Source of the DNA: CAYLHS01 sp964496205
GTDB taxonomy: Bacteria; Actinomycetota; Acidimicrobiia; Spongiisociales; UBA4744
NCBI GenBank assembly: GCA_964496205.1
Contig: CAZBXV010000001.1
Span: 31,830 to 95,829, forward strand
DNA length: 64,000 nt
Direction of reading: 5' to 3'
Under the pieces are notes generated by a model. It was not told the DNA's origin and did no database searches. It saw only the letters and a program-made list of their open reading frames with translations. The position numbers and the translations under genes are program-made. Shown here in pieces: positions 33,880 through 42,973 of this stretch (position 1 is the stretch's first letter; the number at the start of each line of letters is the position of its first letter).

Positions 33880-34511
33880 GTCTTCCCCCTCGTACCGACG
33901 GCCACAGCGATCAGGACCAGCAACATGACCGCCATGATGACCGACAACACACGCGGGCGGAGAACGACTTCATTTGGCTCTCCTCTCGCCCATCGGTAGG
34001 CGTCCAGCGCCCCCATCATCCATACGCCGAGCCCCATCAACAGCAACAGAAGGCCGGCGAGCATGACTCCGCCGGTCATCAGCACGATGCCAAACACGAT
34101 GCCGAAGATCGCCAATGCCCCCGCCGACACACCCAGAATCGACTGGCCGGAGTAGAAGTGGCCAAGCCCCGGCACCAACAAGCCACGAATGAGCGCTCGC
34201 CGCGGGTCTCTCGGTTCGACGGAATCCTCCTTGAACCGGTCGAAGATCGTTGCTCCACACGCTGAGCAGGCCGACTGAACCAGCGGATTGGTCGTCCCGC
34301 ACGTCGTGCACACCCACGAATCCCTTCCGACCCTCGGCTGGTCCTGCGGAGTCAGGTGCAGACTCAGCTGGGCGGCACCATCTTCTGTCGTTTGGATATC
34401 GCTTCCGGCCTCCTCATCTTCGGGAGTCAGCGGCCGGTAGCACTGCCCGCACCACGGAGCGCCGGCAGCGTTCCGCGCACCACAGCTCGGACAAACGACG
34501 TGGGTCGACAT
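33876..34511 (-). CDS. Double zinc-ribbon membrane protein
   Basis: 211-residue protein. Two zinc ribbons are seen: CPSCGARNAAGAPWCGQC at residues 7-24 and CTTCGTTNPLVQSACSAC near 68-85. A charged linker leads to RGLLVPGLGHFYSGQ, a TM2-like turn, and three to four membrane segments up to the C-terminus. The ribbons would be cytoplasmic. Function is unknown. It lies 6 bases after queG and overlaps the next small membrane gene (ATGA). Confidence 0.75.
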   Translation of the reverse strand: MSTHVVCPSCGARNAAGAPWCGQCYRPLTPEDEEAGSDIQTTEDGAAQLSLHLTPQDQPRVGRDSWVCTTCGTTNPLVQSACSACGATIFDRFKEDSVEPRDPRRALIRGLLVPGLGHFYSGQSILGVSAGALAIFGIVFGIVLMTGGVMLAGLLLLLMGLGVWMMGALDAYRWARGEPNEVVLRPRVLSVIMAVMLLVLIAVAVGTRGKT

Positions 34512-34517
34512 CGATGC

Positions 34518-35615
34518 TCAGGGTACCTGGTCGGTCGTCGCTTCAAGTGCCCAGCGCATCTCCACCAACGCATCCTCGTCGGTCTCGTGTTTCACCGCCG
34601 ACGCAAGCACAGCCCTGCCCCACGTTCGTCGACCGAGCGCCCAGGCCGCGTGGACTCGAAGCAGCGCATCGGGATGTCCCAGATAGCCTGAAAGCAGGCC
34701 GACCGTTCCCGAGTCACCCACGTTGCCCAACGCAACGAGCGCATTGCGGCGCAGATATCGAGGATTCCGGCGTGGGATGTAGAAGTGGTCGAATCGGTTC
34801 AGCAGAGTGCGGTCTGCCGCTCGCAGGATCCAGACGAGATCAACGACGCCTGCACCCGACACTCCCGCCCGCTCCATTGCTCTCGATCCCGGAGGGCAGG
34901 CCTCCAGACAGTCATCACACCCGTAGATCCGATCTCCCATCGCCGCTCGGAACGGCCGCGGGATCACCCCCGGAAGCTGAGCGATCGCAGCCAGACACCG
35001 GCGGGCATCCAACACCCCCGGAGCGACAAGGGCACCCGTTGGACAGGCCGGCAGACAGGCCGTACATGTCCCGCACGATCGAACCATGGGCTGTGTCGGT
35101 TCCAGCCGGGCGTCTGTCACCAGTGAGCCGAGCAACACCCAGGGACCGGTGCCAGGTACCAACACCATGGTGTTCTTCCCCCACCATCCCACGCCGGCCC
35201 GAACGGCAGCTGCGCGATCGACGAGGCGGTTGTCATCCACGAGGACCTCCGCACGAGATCCACGACTTCTCATGGTCTGGGCGAGGTCGGCGAGCAACTC
35301 GCGAAGGGGAACATAGGCATCCTGGGTCGCGAATCTGGCGACCCGGCCCTGCCGCGACGTGCGTTGAGGGGGACTGGCAGGGTCGTAGGGCATGGCACAC
35401 ACGACAAGGCTCTTGCCCCATGGAAAGCTGGACCGGACGTCGGTAGCCCGTTCCGGATTCGAGTAGGTGAAGGTCAGATCTCCGGAGAGCCCCTCATCGA
35501 CACGCTCCCGGATCGTGTCTCGAACGTCGTCGAACCGGTCGGCGACGGCCACACCGAATCCAACGGCTCCCCGGCGCAGCGCCATCGAGCGCAGGTCATC
35601 AGCACGTTCCAGCAT
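34518..35615 (-). CDS. queG: Epoxyqueuosine reductase QueG
   Basis: 365-residue cobalamin-dependent iron-sulfur enzyme that reduces epoxyqueuosine to queuosine in tRNA. Two 4Fe-4S cysteine clusters are seen: CGTCTACLPACPTGA and CDDCLEACPPGS. The N-terminal part has the QueG-type GWWGKNTMVLVPGTGPWVLLG, and the C-terminus has HEAT-like helices (ALVALGNVGDSG, AAWALGRR). No other queuosine gene is in the window. The ATG is the first good start after the upstream small gene stop; upstream extension is antiphase. Confidence 0.92.
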   Translation of the reverse strand: MLERADDLRSMALRRGAVGFGVAVADRFDDVRDTIRERVDEGLSGDLTFTYSNPERATDVRSSFPWGKSLVVCAMPYDPASPPQRTSRQGRVARFATQDAYVPLRELLADLAQTMRSRGSRAEVLVDDNRLVDRAAAVRAGVGWWGKNTMVLVPGTGPWVLLGSLVTDARLEPTQPMVRSCGTCTACLPACPTGALVAPGVLDARRCLAAIAQLPGVIPRPFRAAMGDRIYGCDDCLEACPPGSRAMERAGVSGAGVVDLVWILRAADRTLLNRFDHFYIPRRNPRYLRRNALVALGNVGDSGTVGLLSGYLGHPDALLRVHAAWALGRRTWGRAVLASAVKHETDEDALVEMRWALEATTDQVP

Positions 35616-35634
35616 TCGTCCAGCGTAGACGTGC

Positions 35635-35826
35635 TCATCCGGTGGCCTCCCGCCGCACCAGTCGAAGCGGCGGAAGCAACCCGACCGACGCCATCTGGCC
35701 AAGTGCTTCGGCTTCTTCCACATCCAGGTTCACAGGTCCTGCGCTTTCCCGGAGCAGGTAAGTGACCACACAGTCCTTGCACACCGTCGAGTGCTGCATG
35801 ACGCATTCATCGCAACTGATCTTCAT
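35635..35826 (-). CDS. Small four-cysteine protein of unknown function
   Basis: 63-residue protein with KISCDECVMQHSTVCKDCVV at the N-terminus, two CxxC knuckles that could bind zinc or iron, and a Leu/Glu/Arg-rich tail. I recall short proteins of this kind in actinobacteria without a known role. The ATG has GGAGG 6-7 bases upstream. It is the first gene after a terminator and precedes queG by 19 bases, so it probably heads the queG-to-Get3 run. Confidence 0.7.
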   Translation of the reverse strand: MKISCDECVMQHSTVCKDCVVTYLLRESAGPVNLDVEEAEALGQMASVGLLPPLRLVRREATG

Positions 35827-35867
35827 GTGTCCTCCTTCATGGAGGTCACCATACGAACCGGGTGTGA

Positions 35868-35895
35868 CAAAAAAACAGGGCGGCCAAACGCCCAG
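35868..35895 (-). terminator. Rho-independent terminator upstream of the four-cysteine gene
   Basis: On the minus strand GGGCG, a TTTGGC loop and CGCCC are followed by TG and seven T. It would end transcripts coming from the tricorn/NYN genes, leaving about 40 bases for a promoter of the four-cysteine gene. Confidence 0.6.
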
Positions 35896-35982
35896 CCCAT
35901 ACCTCGTGTCACGTGCGCGGCCAAGGTCGTTTGATGCCGCAGAGTGGCTGTACCGCTACCAGGTACTCGAAACGAAGTAGCC

Positions 35983-36012
35983 GGTAGGTGCCGGTTGTGA
36001 CCGGCACCTACC
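35983..36012. terminator. Perfect 12-base hairpin at the end of the NYN gene
   Basis: GGTAGGTGCCGG (35983-35994), a 6-base loop and CCGGCACCTACC (36001-36012). The stem contains the stop codon of the NYN gene. There is no U-tract on either strand, so it may protect the mRNA end rather than terminate alone. Confidence 0.6.
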
Positions 36013-37210
36013 TTCTGAACCATTCTTCGACTGCTTGGCCCCAAAGGCACAGCGCGTTGGAGGCGCCCTCACGAACCTCCCGGTCCGAACTCACGACCAC
36101 CACGTTGCCCTCGGTCCGGGACGCTCGATCGATGATCTCTTCGTCGGCGATGACGCCGCGTTGCGTGAAGTGGATATCGATCCCTCCCGGACCGCGCCCG
36201 CTCTGTCCACCCCCCGAAAGCGTCGAGTCGTACACGACCTCGAGGCGTACCGGTGCCGTCGCCAGTCGTCGGACTCTGGCGAGTCGGTGGTTGAGATCTT
36301 CCCGAGACAGGGGCGGTGACCACCGATGGGCCACGTTGTAGCCGTCCACGATCATCACGAACGGTTCGCCCTGTTCCAGAAGCCAGTCGATGGCCGCCCC
36401 GGCGTCCGGGCGGATCCCGACCGGCAGTGTCAGGCCCAAAGCCGGCGCGTCAGTGAGCATCTCATCGGGCACTGCGTCGGGTGTGGCGTGGGCCATGACC
36501 TGATCGAGCAACGTGGCGAGTTCGGCCGGACTCCGGGACGACCAGACGTCGGGTCGCGTTTCGTCGCGCTCTCCGGGCGAGGACCGTCGCGCCCTCAGCA
36601 ACTCATCCCTGAGGAACGCAACCCTGTCGTCAGCTTCGGCGAGATCTGCTCGCGCTTGCTCCAATTGTGGCTCCAGCTCTCGCAGCGTCGACTCGGCGGC
36701 GAGCCTGCTTGCCCGTTCGGCACTCGATGCCTCGTGGACTTTGCGGCCGAGTTCCCCACTCTGGCGCCTCGCCTGACGCTCCGCCTCCGCCAGGTCGGCG
36801 CGGGCCTTGTCGACCCGTTCCTTCTCAACGCCAAGCTGATACTGAAGATCTGTCACCTGCTTCTCGAGCATCTCGACCCGAGTCGCGAGATCTCGTTCAG
36901 AACGTTCGCTCCCAGCCGAGCTGATGGTCTTCTCCCAGCCATCCGGGCGAAGGAGGAAGGCGGCCGACGCCGCGTCCGCCTGGGGTGCCTCATCGATCCC
37001 AGGCCACGCTTCGACAGCTTTCCTTCGGAGCCACTCGAACCGATCCAGATCCCGGATGAGCGCTCCCGCGAGAGGCGGCGGCAGCCGGCGTGCCGCCGAC
37101 GCAGCAACAGGACGCAGCGAGGCGGGTATCTGATCGTCGTCGAGGTCCCGGAGCGCCTTGCGTGCCGCCCTGAGGGCTGCTTCGATCACACGGGCCTCGT
37201 AGGTGGACAT
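36008..37210 (-). CDS. Coiled-coil protein with C-terminal NYN (YacP-like) RNase domain
   Basis: 400-residue cytoplasmic protein. Residues 1-110 are helical and basic; about 125-235 is a long coiled coil rich in Glu, Arg, Ala and Leu; the last 135 residues form a NYN domain of the YacP/Rae1 type, with MIVDGYNVAHRW carrying the first acidic residue, VVYDSTLSGGGQ, and EEIIDRA followed by VVVSSDREVREGA. The family includes ribosome-associated mRNA endonucleases. The ATG lies 2 bases after the tricorn stop, so co-translation is likely. Confidence 0.83.
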   Translation of the reverse strand: MSTYEARVIEAALRAARKALRDLDDDQIPASLRPVAASAARRLPPPLAGALIRDLDRFEWLRRKAVEAWPGIDEAPQADAASAAFLLRPDGWEKTISSAGSERSERDLATRVEMLEKQVTDLQYQLGVEKERVDKARADLAEAERQARRQSGELGRKVHEASSAERASRLAAESTLRELEPQLEQARADLAEADDRVAFLRDELLRARRSSPGERDETRPDVWSSRSPAELATLLDQVMAHATPDAVPDEMLTDAPALGLTLPVGIRPDAGAAIDWLLEQGEPFVMIVDGYNVAHRWSPPLSREDLNHRLARVRRLATAPVRLEVVYDSTLSGGGQSGRGPGGIDIHFTQRGVIADEEIIDRASRTEGNVVVVSSDREVREGASNALCLWGQAVEEWFRR

Positions 37211-37212
37211 GG

Positions 37213-40200
37213 CTACCGGGGCAGCTTCGGCAACCGGCGGGTCGGCGGCTCTGAGAACACGGGGATCGAAGGCTGTTCCTGATCGATGATCGAGAGCACC
37301 TCTCGGATGGCGCCATCCATCTGAGGGTCCTTGCCCGCTGCATGGTCCTGCGGAGTGATCTCCACCACGATGTCCGGATCCGTTCCGTAATTCTCGACGT
37401 CCCAGCCGACGTCCTCGAACCAGTGCGAGAATTCGGGTTGCGTGGTGATCGTCCCATCCACCAACGCGTGACGGGGCCAGATACCCACGACTCCACCCCA
37501 CGTGCGTGTTCCGATCAGCGGTCCGAGATCGAACAGCTTGAACGCGTGACTGAAGATGTCCCCATCGGATCCGGAGTGCTCGTCGGTGAGGGCAACCATC
37601 GGCCCCATCGGGGCGTCCTCCGGGTACGAGACGGGCCTGCCATAGCGCGTGACGCCGTAGCCGATCCGTCGACGGGCCAGCTTCTCCAGCAGCAACTGCG
37701 ATACATGGCCCCCGCGATTGTTGCGAACATCGATGATGAGACCCTCATGGTCGACTTCTGCTCCGTAGTATCGGTGGAACTCCGCGTACCCCCTGGGTCC
37801 CATGTCGGGGATGTGGACGTATCCGACCCGCCCGTTCGTCTCTTCGTGTACCCGTGTGCGATTCGCCTCTACCCAGTCGCGGTAACGGAGTCCAAACTCG
37901 TTGCGAAGCGTGTCGACGACGACGGTGTGGGCCTTGCGCCGGCCTCTGCGGACTATCAGCCGGACGGGTCTACCCGCCCTGTCGACCAGCGCTGCGAAGG
38001 GTGATGTCTTGGCATCGACCCTGGTTCCCTCTACCGCGAGGAGCCGGTCACCCACCTTGACATCGATGCCCGGCGCAGCAAGCGGCGACGATGCGGAGGG
38101 GATCCAGGAGTCGCCTATCGGAATCCTGGAGATTCTCCAGGCCCGGCCGTCGAACGTGAGATCCGCGCCAAGGAATCCCTGAAGCCACGCGGGCTCCGGT
38201 CGATAGTCTCCGCCCAGCTCGTACGCGTGCGATGTCCCCAGCTCTCCTTGTGTTTCCCACATGAGATCCGAGAATTCGGCACGTGAGCCGACACGGTCCA
38301 CGAGTGGACGGTAGCGCCTGGCGATCTCCTCCCAATCCACTCCTGCCATGTCGGGAAGCCAGTACTGATCTCGCTGAAGACGCCACGCTTCGTTGAACAT
38401 CTGGGGCCACTCTTCGCTCGGAGTGATCTCGATTTGGATCCGATCGAGCTTGACCCACCCCGACTCACGGCCGGGGTCGCCTGGCTTCGGCTCGGTCTCT
38501 TTGAAACCTGCGGGAACAACCCGGAGCTTCTTTCCGACACGAATGGCAGCAGTCTTGCCATCAGCCGACACCGAGAAGCCGGAGATGCCATCCATGACCG
38601 GCTCCACCTTGTCCTGGGCGAAGTCGTACGCTTCCAGCTTGCCCTTCGGGGACGACTCGCTGTCCATCCAATTCACGTCGAGTGAGCCCTCGATCGGACG
38701 AGAAGAAAACAGGACTCGCTTCTGGGCACCGAGCACGCGCTGATACCGGCCTTCCGGTACCGGGAATGCGACCACGCGATTCTCGATGCCCTCGAGGTCG
38801 ATCTCGATCGGCGGCGGGCCGTCCTCTTCTTTGCCGTCGCCCTTGCTGTTGTCTTCGTTGTTGCCATTCGGCTCACCAGGAGCCCGAGGGGTGCGGGCGG
38901 TCGACGAAAACGGGGACGGAGTGTCGGCCTTCAACGTCAAGAGATGCGGTCGCGCCGCCTTTGGGAACCCGATGTCGAAGTACAGGCTGTCGTAGACCGG
39001 GTCGTAGACGCGCCGCGATATGAAATACAGGTACGCGCCCCCCGGATCGAAAGACGGTTCCAGGTCCATGAAGTCCGGGCGCGTCACCGGATGCAGGGTG
39101 CCCCTTTCGGTGTCGTACAAGAAGAGCGAGCATGTTCGTCTCGTCGTGAACGCGGAGAACGCGACCCATCTGCCGTCGGGAGACCATGCTGCGCCTTCGA
39201 TGCGGTAGAACGCGCTGCGGTACACCTCGGTGACAGAGCCGGATGTGAGATCGACGATCAGCACCTGCTGCCGTTGATTGGTGATCAGAACCCGATCGGT
39301 CCCGGCCGGCGCGGCGGCCAACGTCACGGGCCTGCCCATATCGGCCTCGACGATCCTCTCCCCGTCGTCGCCGAATACCAGCAGGTCCTCGTCGCCGTTC
39401 TGGTCGGTGGTTGCGACGAGTCGTGCGCCGTCCGGCAACCATGATGCGAGGCGGTATCGGACCCGCGAGCCTTCTCCGTAGGAAACCGGCGCCCCCTCCC
39501 AGAGTGGCATCGAGGCCACCGCCCCCCTTGCGGTGATCGCTATCGAATGCCCTTTCGGATGAAGGTCAACCGTCTCCACATACTTCGCCGCTGAGATGAA
39601 TCTCCGGTTTCGGCCGCTGCGGGAACCGGGGATACGAACATCGAGGTGGCGTCCTTCTCCGGACCGAACGTCATATGCATACAGGTCGGCACCAGCGTGA
39701 TACACGATGGTCCGTCCGTCGGTCGACGCGAACCGCGCATAGAAACCGTCGTGACCGGTGTGCCGTTGCAGGTTCCGGCCCGTGGGCGTGACCGAGTAAA
39801 GATTCCCAACACCCTCGTGATCAGACAGGAAGTAGATCCGCCCACCGATCCACATCGGCGATGCAAGGTTCCCCTTGATCAGATGACCGTCGGTGTCAAC
39901 CAGTCGGGTGAACTCACCCGACCCATCCTTGTCGATCCAGAGCGTTCCGGCGGTCCCTCCTCGATAGCGCTTCCAGCGTGCAGGATCGTAGGTGTTCCTG
40001 CCCAGCACGACGCCGTTACCTCCGGGTCCGAACGCGATCGCGCGCGCCACGCCGAGGTTCATTGGCTCGGAGCGGTCTCCATCCGTCGTGTGCAGGTGCA
40101 TGTAGCCGGTGTGTGGCTGCTGGAAATCCGAGGCGACGATCAGACGTGACGAATCCGGGGTCCATCCCGCGACCTGGGTCAGGGATCCCATCCAAGTCCA

Positions 40201-40446
40201 TCGGCGGGCGGGGCCGCCACCTGCATCCATGACATACGCTTCTGGATGACCTTCATCCCGGGCGGTGAAAGCCACCTTCGAACCATCCGGCGAGAAGCGT
40301 GGAAACGTGATCGATCCAGGGCTCGCTGTGAGCCGGCTGGCGCCCCCTCCGTCGAGTCCCACCTGCCAGAGGTCGTCTTCGCTGACAAAGACGACGGTGT
40401 CCCCGTGAACCGTCGGGTGGCGGTAGTAGCCGGACGCGCTAGACAT
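37213..40446 (-). CDS. Tricorn-type S41 protease
   Basis: 1077-residue protease of the tricorn family, large oligomeric peptidases that cut peptides into di- and tripeptides. Residues 1-560 form beta-propeller repeats (PRFSPDGSKVAFTA, AAWSPDGRWVAFSA). A low-complexity Asn/Glu/Gly insert (about 535-570) follows, then a second beta region, a PDZ domain (about 760-840) and the S41 protease core. The nucleophilic Ser is in DEHSGSDGDIFSH, and RNNRGGH precedes it. No signal peptide is seen, so it should be cytoplasmic. An ATG with GGAGA 4-5 bases upstream was chosen. Confidence 0.9.
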   Translation of the reverse strand: MSSASGYYRHPTVHGDTVVFVSEDDLWQVGLDGGGASRLTASPGSITFPRFSPDGSKVAFTARDEGHPEAYVMDAGGGPARRWTWMGSLTQVAGWTPDSSRLIVASDFQQPHTGYMHLHTTDGDRSEPMNLGVARAIAFGPGGNGVVLGRNTYDPARWKRYRGGTAGTLWIDKDGSGEFTRLVDTDGHLIKGNLASPMWIGGRIYFLSDHEGVGNLYSVTPTGRNLQRHTGHDGFYARFASTDGRTIVYHAGADLYAYDVRSGEGRHLDVRIPGSRSGRNRRFISAAKYVETVDLHPKGHSIAITARGAVASMPLWEGAPVSYGEGSRVRYRLASWLPDGARLVATTDQNGDEDLLVFGDDGERIVEADMGRPVTLAAAPAGTDRVLITNQRQQVLIVDLTSGSVTEVYRSAFYRIEGAAWSPDGRWVAFSAFTTRRTCSLFLYDTERGTLHPVTRPDFMDLEPSFDPGGAYLYFISRRVYDPVYDSLYFDIGFPKAARPHLLTLKADTPSPFSSTARTPRAPGEPNGNNEDNSKGDGKEEDGPPPIEIDLEGIENRVVAFPVPEGRYQRVLGAQKRVLFSSRPIEGSLDVNWMDSESSPKGKLEAYDFAQDKVEPVMDGISGFSVSADGKTAAIRVGKKLRVVPAGFKETEPKPGDPGRESGWVKLDRIQIEITPSEEWPQMFNEAWRLQRDQYWLPDMAGVDWEEIARRYRPLVDRVGSRAEFSDLMWETQGELGTSHAYELGGDYRPEPAWLQGFLGADLTFDGRAWRISRIPIGDSWIPSASSPLAAPGIDVKVGDRLLAVEGTRVDAKTSPFAALVDRAGRPVRLIVRRGRRKAHTVVVDTLRNEFGLRYRDWVEANRTRVHEETNGRVGYVHIPDMGPRGYAEFHRYYGAEVDHEGLIIDVRNNRGGHVSQLLLEKLARRRIGYGVTRYGRPVSYPEDAPMGPMVALTDEHSGSDGDIFSHAFKLFDLGPLIGTRTWGGVVGIWPRHALVDGTITTQPEFSHWFEDVGWDVENYGTDPDIVVEITPQDHAAGKDPQMDGAIREVLSIIDQEQPSIPVFSEPPTRRLPKLPR

Positions 40447-40488
40447 GCAGTCTCCTCGATCGAATGAGTCGATGCTACGCGCCCTCCG

Positions 40489-40537
40489 GTTCTTGCGTGA
40501 GGAATCGGTCAGATGGCCGATCCGCCCACGCAAGAAC
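40489..40537. terminator. Long hairpin between the ABC binding-protein gene and the tricorn gene
   Basis: GTTCTTGCGTG (40489-40499) pairs perfectly with CACGCAAGAAC (40527-40537). Inside, TCGG and CCGA extend the stem with small bulges. It follows the stop of the betaine-type binding protein. There is no U-tract, so a terminator or mRNA-stabilising role is inferred. Confidence 0.5.
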
Positions 40538-40557
40538 GGGAGAAATGGTGGCCGAAA

Positions 40558-41463
40558 TCAGCTCGAGATGAAGCCGTTGGCGACGAGCCAGTCGTGTGCA
40601 ACCGTCGACGCGTCTTCCTTGTCGATGTTGACGAGCTTGTTCATCTGGGAGAGATCAGACGTCGTGATCTTCGCCGTCACCGGATTGATGACACCGTCCA
40701 GCTTGTCCGTTGCCACGTCCGTCCTGACAACGGGAACGATATTGTCGGCCGGCTGGAGGTGCTTATCGTCGTCGAGCACGACGAAGTTCTCGGCGGCGAT
40801 CGCCCCATCACTCGAGAACAAGAGGCCGACGTCGATCTCGCCACTCTTCAGCGCCGCGACCGTGATCGGACCACCTGTGTCGAGGGGCTTGAACTCCTTG
40901 AAATTCAGACCATACGTGTCCTGGAACCCGATGAGACAGAACGGACGATCAGGGCACTCGGGTGGCCCACCGAGCACGAGGTCGCCTGCAATCGGTTTCA
41001 AGTCACTGATCTTGGTCAAGCCGTATTTCGAAGCCGTATCCTGAGTGACGACGAGCGCGTTCGAATCAACGGCCGGGGCATAGTCCAGCACCGTCACGCC
41101 CAAGGGAGCGAACGTATCGCGAAGCTTCTGGACCGTTGCGGCGGCGTCGCCGCTCGCCTCGCCGGCGCCGTTGTTCAGGTATTCGAGCGCTGTACCTGCG
41201 TACTCTGCGTACAGGTCTATCTCACCTGACACGAGCGCCGGCTCGACGACATCTCGAGATCCGAGCTCGAACTTGCGCTCCACCGTGAATCCGTTGGCTT
41301 CCAGCGCTTGCGCGTAGATCTCACCGAGGATCTCCTGCTCGGTGAAGTTCGTTGATCCGACTTTGATAGTGGTAGCGCTTCCACCCGATCCGCATGAGAC
41401 CATGACGATGGCCATAGCCACGAGGATCGCCCCGAAAACGCCGCTGCGACGCGTGATGTGCAT
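40558..41463 (-). CDS. Glycine betaine/choline-type ABC transporter substrate-binding lipoprotein
   Basis: 301-residue lipoprotein. A signal peptide ends in the lipobox MVSC, with the lipid-bearing Cys at residue 24. The mature part begins TTIKVGSTNFTEQEILGEIYAQALE, typical of the OpuAC/ProX/OsmF type that binds quaternary amines such as betaine or choline; EYAGTALEYLN is another family segment. It is the last of four genes forming one importer. The ATG follows a GAGAGAGG 5 bases upstream. Confidence 0.9.
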   Translation of the reverse strand: MHITRRSGVFGAILVAMAIVMVSCGSGGSATTIKVGSTNFTEQEILGEIYAQALEANGFTVERKFELGSRDVVEPALVSGEIDLYAEYAGTALEYLNNGAGEASGDAAATVQKLRDTFAPLGVTVLDYAPAVDSNALVVTQDTASKYGLTKISDLKPIAGDLVLGGPPECPDRPFCLIGFQDTYGLNFKEFKPLDTGGPITVAALKSGEIDVGLLFSSDGAIAAENFVVLDDDKHLQPADNIVPVVRTDVATDKLDGVINPVTAKITTSDLSQMNKLVNIDKEDASTVAHDWLVANGFISS

Positions 41464-41553
41464 GGGTACCTCTCTCTTGTCTTCCCTGCCCGAAACCCTG
41501 GATCGGGTGCGTCTCACCCTAGAGCATGCCGCCAAGTATTTCGTTGGCTCTCG

Positions 41554-41570
41554 GAATCCTTTAGGGATTC
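41554..41570. other. Short palindromic hairpin after the second permease gene
   Basis: GAATCC, a TTTAG loop and GGATTC form a 6-base stem 7 bases before the permease start-of-gap end. It lies in the 113-base gap between the second permease and the binding-protein gene and may dampen read-through or stabilise the upstream mRNA. Confidence 0.4.
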
Positions 41571-41576
41571 GTGAGG

Positions 41577-42302
41577 TCACGTCCCGAGGCCGGCCCGAAG
41601 CGTGTCTTGGTCGATCAATCTCGAGTGGCTTCGTATCCCCGGCGACACCGCGAGTCGTTCGATCAGCGAAAAGAGCCCCTCGGTGGCAATCGACAAGCCG
41701 GCCACCATGAGTGCACCAGCGAACACCTCAACGTAGTCTCGGATGGAGATTCCGTCGATGATGTAGCGACCGAGACCTCCCCCACCGATGAGGGCGGCCA
41801 GCGTTGCTGTCGCGACGACCTGAACAGCAGATACTCGAACGCCGGTGATGATCACCGGAAGTGCCATCGGGATCTCGATTCTGCGCATCACCTGGCGTTC
41901 GGTGAGGCCCATTCCACGGGACGATTCGACCATGGCAGGGTCCACCTCGCGCACACCCGTGTACGCGTTGGTGAGCATCGGTGGCAGCGCAAGCAGGAAC
42001 AAGGCGGCGAAGGCAGGCCAATAGCTCAGTCCAAGGCCAAGGCGGATCGAGAATGGGAGCGCAAGCACCAACACAGCGAACGATGGAAGCGCCCGGCCGA
42101 CGTTCGCCACAGAGATTGCCAGGAAGGCCCCGCGCTTGCGATGCCCGAGCACCACACCGATCGGAATGGCCAGTGCTGCTGCGAGCGCAACGGGCCACAC
42201 CGTGAGTGAGAGGTGCTGGAAAATCCTCGCTGGGACGCCCGTGGAGCCCTGCCAGTTGGCCCCATCGGCGAACCACCGGGCGACATCTGCGAGGAAGCTC
42301 AC
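41577..42302 (-). CDS. ABC transporter permease, betaine/choline type (second)
   Basis: 241-residue inner-membrane permease with five to six membrane segments. The ATPase-contacting loop VESSRGMGLTERQVMRRIEIPMALP is the classical EAA motif of importers, and IGGGGLGRYIIDG is typical of the ProW/OpuBB group. It starts with GTG overlapping the stop of the first permease (GTGA). With that permease it forms a heterodimeric channel. Confidence 0.88.
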   Translation of the reverse strand: MSFLADVARWFADGANWQGSTGVPARIFQHLSLTVWPVALAAALAIPIGVVLGHRKRGAFLAISVANVGRALPSFAVLVLALPFSIRLGLGLSYWPAFAALFLLALPPMLTNAYTGVREVDPAMVESSRGMGLTERQVMRRIEIPMALPVIITGVRVSAVQVVATATLAALIGGGGLGRYIIDGISIRDYVEVFAGALMVAGLSIATEGLFSLIERLAVSPGIRSHSRLIDQDTLRAGLGT

Positions 42303-42973
42303 GAGATCGCCGCCTTTCGCCGTGCCCACGGGGTGAGTGCTCGTTCGAGCAGTATCAGCAGACCGTCGAACAGGAGGGCCAACACCATCGAGAGGACAGC
42401 CCCCACCACCAGCGGTGTGGTGAACAAGCGGTTGAGTCCGTCGAGGATGAGCTGGCCGAGACCCCCGTAGCCGATCAGCGCCGTGATGGTGACGAGCCCG
42501 ATCGTGGTGACGGTTGCGATGCGAATGCCGGCGATGATGACCGGGAGTGCCATTGGCACCTCGATGTCGAGCAGTAGCTTGCGGCGTGTGTATCCCATCC
42601 CCAGAGCGGCCTCTCGGATGTGCGTTGGTACGCCGTCGATGCCGGCCACGATGTTCCGTATGAAGATGAGCAAGGTGTACGACACCAGGCCGATCTCGGC
42701 GGTGGTGATCGAGAGTCCGGTGACAGGAAGCAGCATGACGAACAAGGCAAGGGATGGGATCGCATACAAGACTCCCGCTACCCACGTGATCGGGGCATAG
42801 GACTTCCTGTAGCGGAGCGCAACCATCGCCAGCACGAGTGAGATCGCGAACCCGACGCCCAGTGCGATCCCCGTCAAGACGAGATGCTGAACGACCTTGC
42901 TCCAGATCAGCCCGAGGTGCGACCACACCCAGTCCCAGCGGATGAACGGCTCGGACGTCTGAGCAAATATCAC
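42299..42973 (-). CDS. ABC transporter permease, betaine/choline type (first)
   Basis: 224-residue inner-membrane permease. Membrane segments run from about residue 25 on; the EAA loop is REAALGMGYTRRKLLLDIEVPMALP, followed by ALIGYGGLGQLILDG. It resembles its downstream neighbour in layout, so the pair probably arose by duplication. GTG start overlapping the ATPase gene stop (GTGA); the stop overlaps the second permease start. Confidence 0.88.
   Translation of the reverse strand: MIFAQTSEPFIRWDWVWSHLGLIWSKVVQHLVLTGIALGVGFAISLVLAMVALRYRKSYAPITWVAGVLYAIPSLALFVMLLPVTGLSITTAEIGLVSYTLLIFIRNIVAGIDGVPTHIREAALGMGYTRRKLLLDIEVPMALPVIIAGIRIATVTTIGLVTITALIGYGGLGQLILDGLNRLFTTPLVVGAVLSMVLALLFDGLLILLERALTPWARRKAAIS

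Noticed and set aside
35896..35980. Possible tRNA or other structured RNA in the gap before the NYN gene end
   Set aside because: No acceptor stem, anticodon arm or T-loop consensus on either strand; only terminator-like hairpins at both sides.
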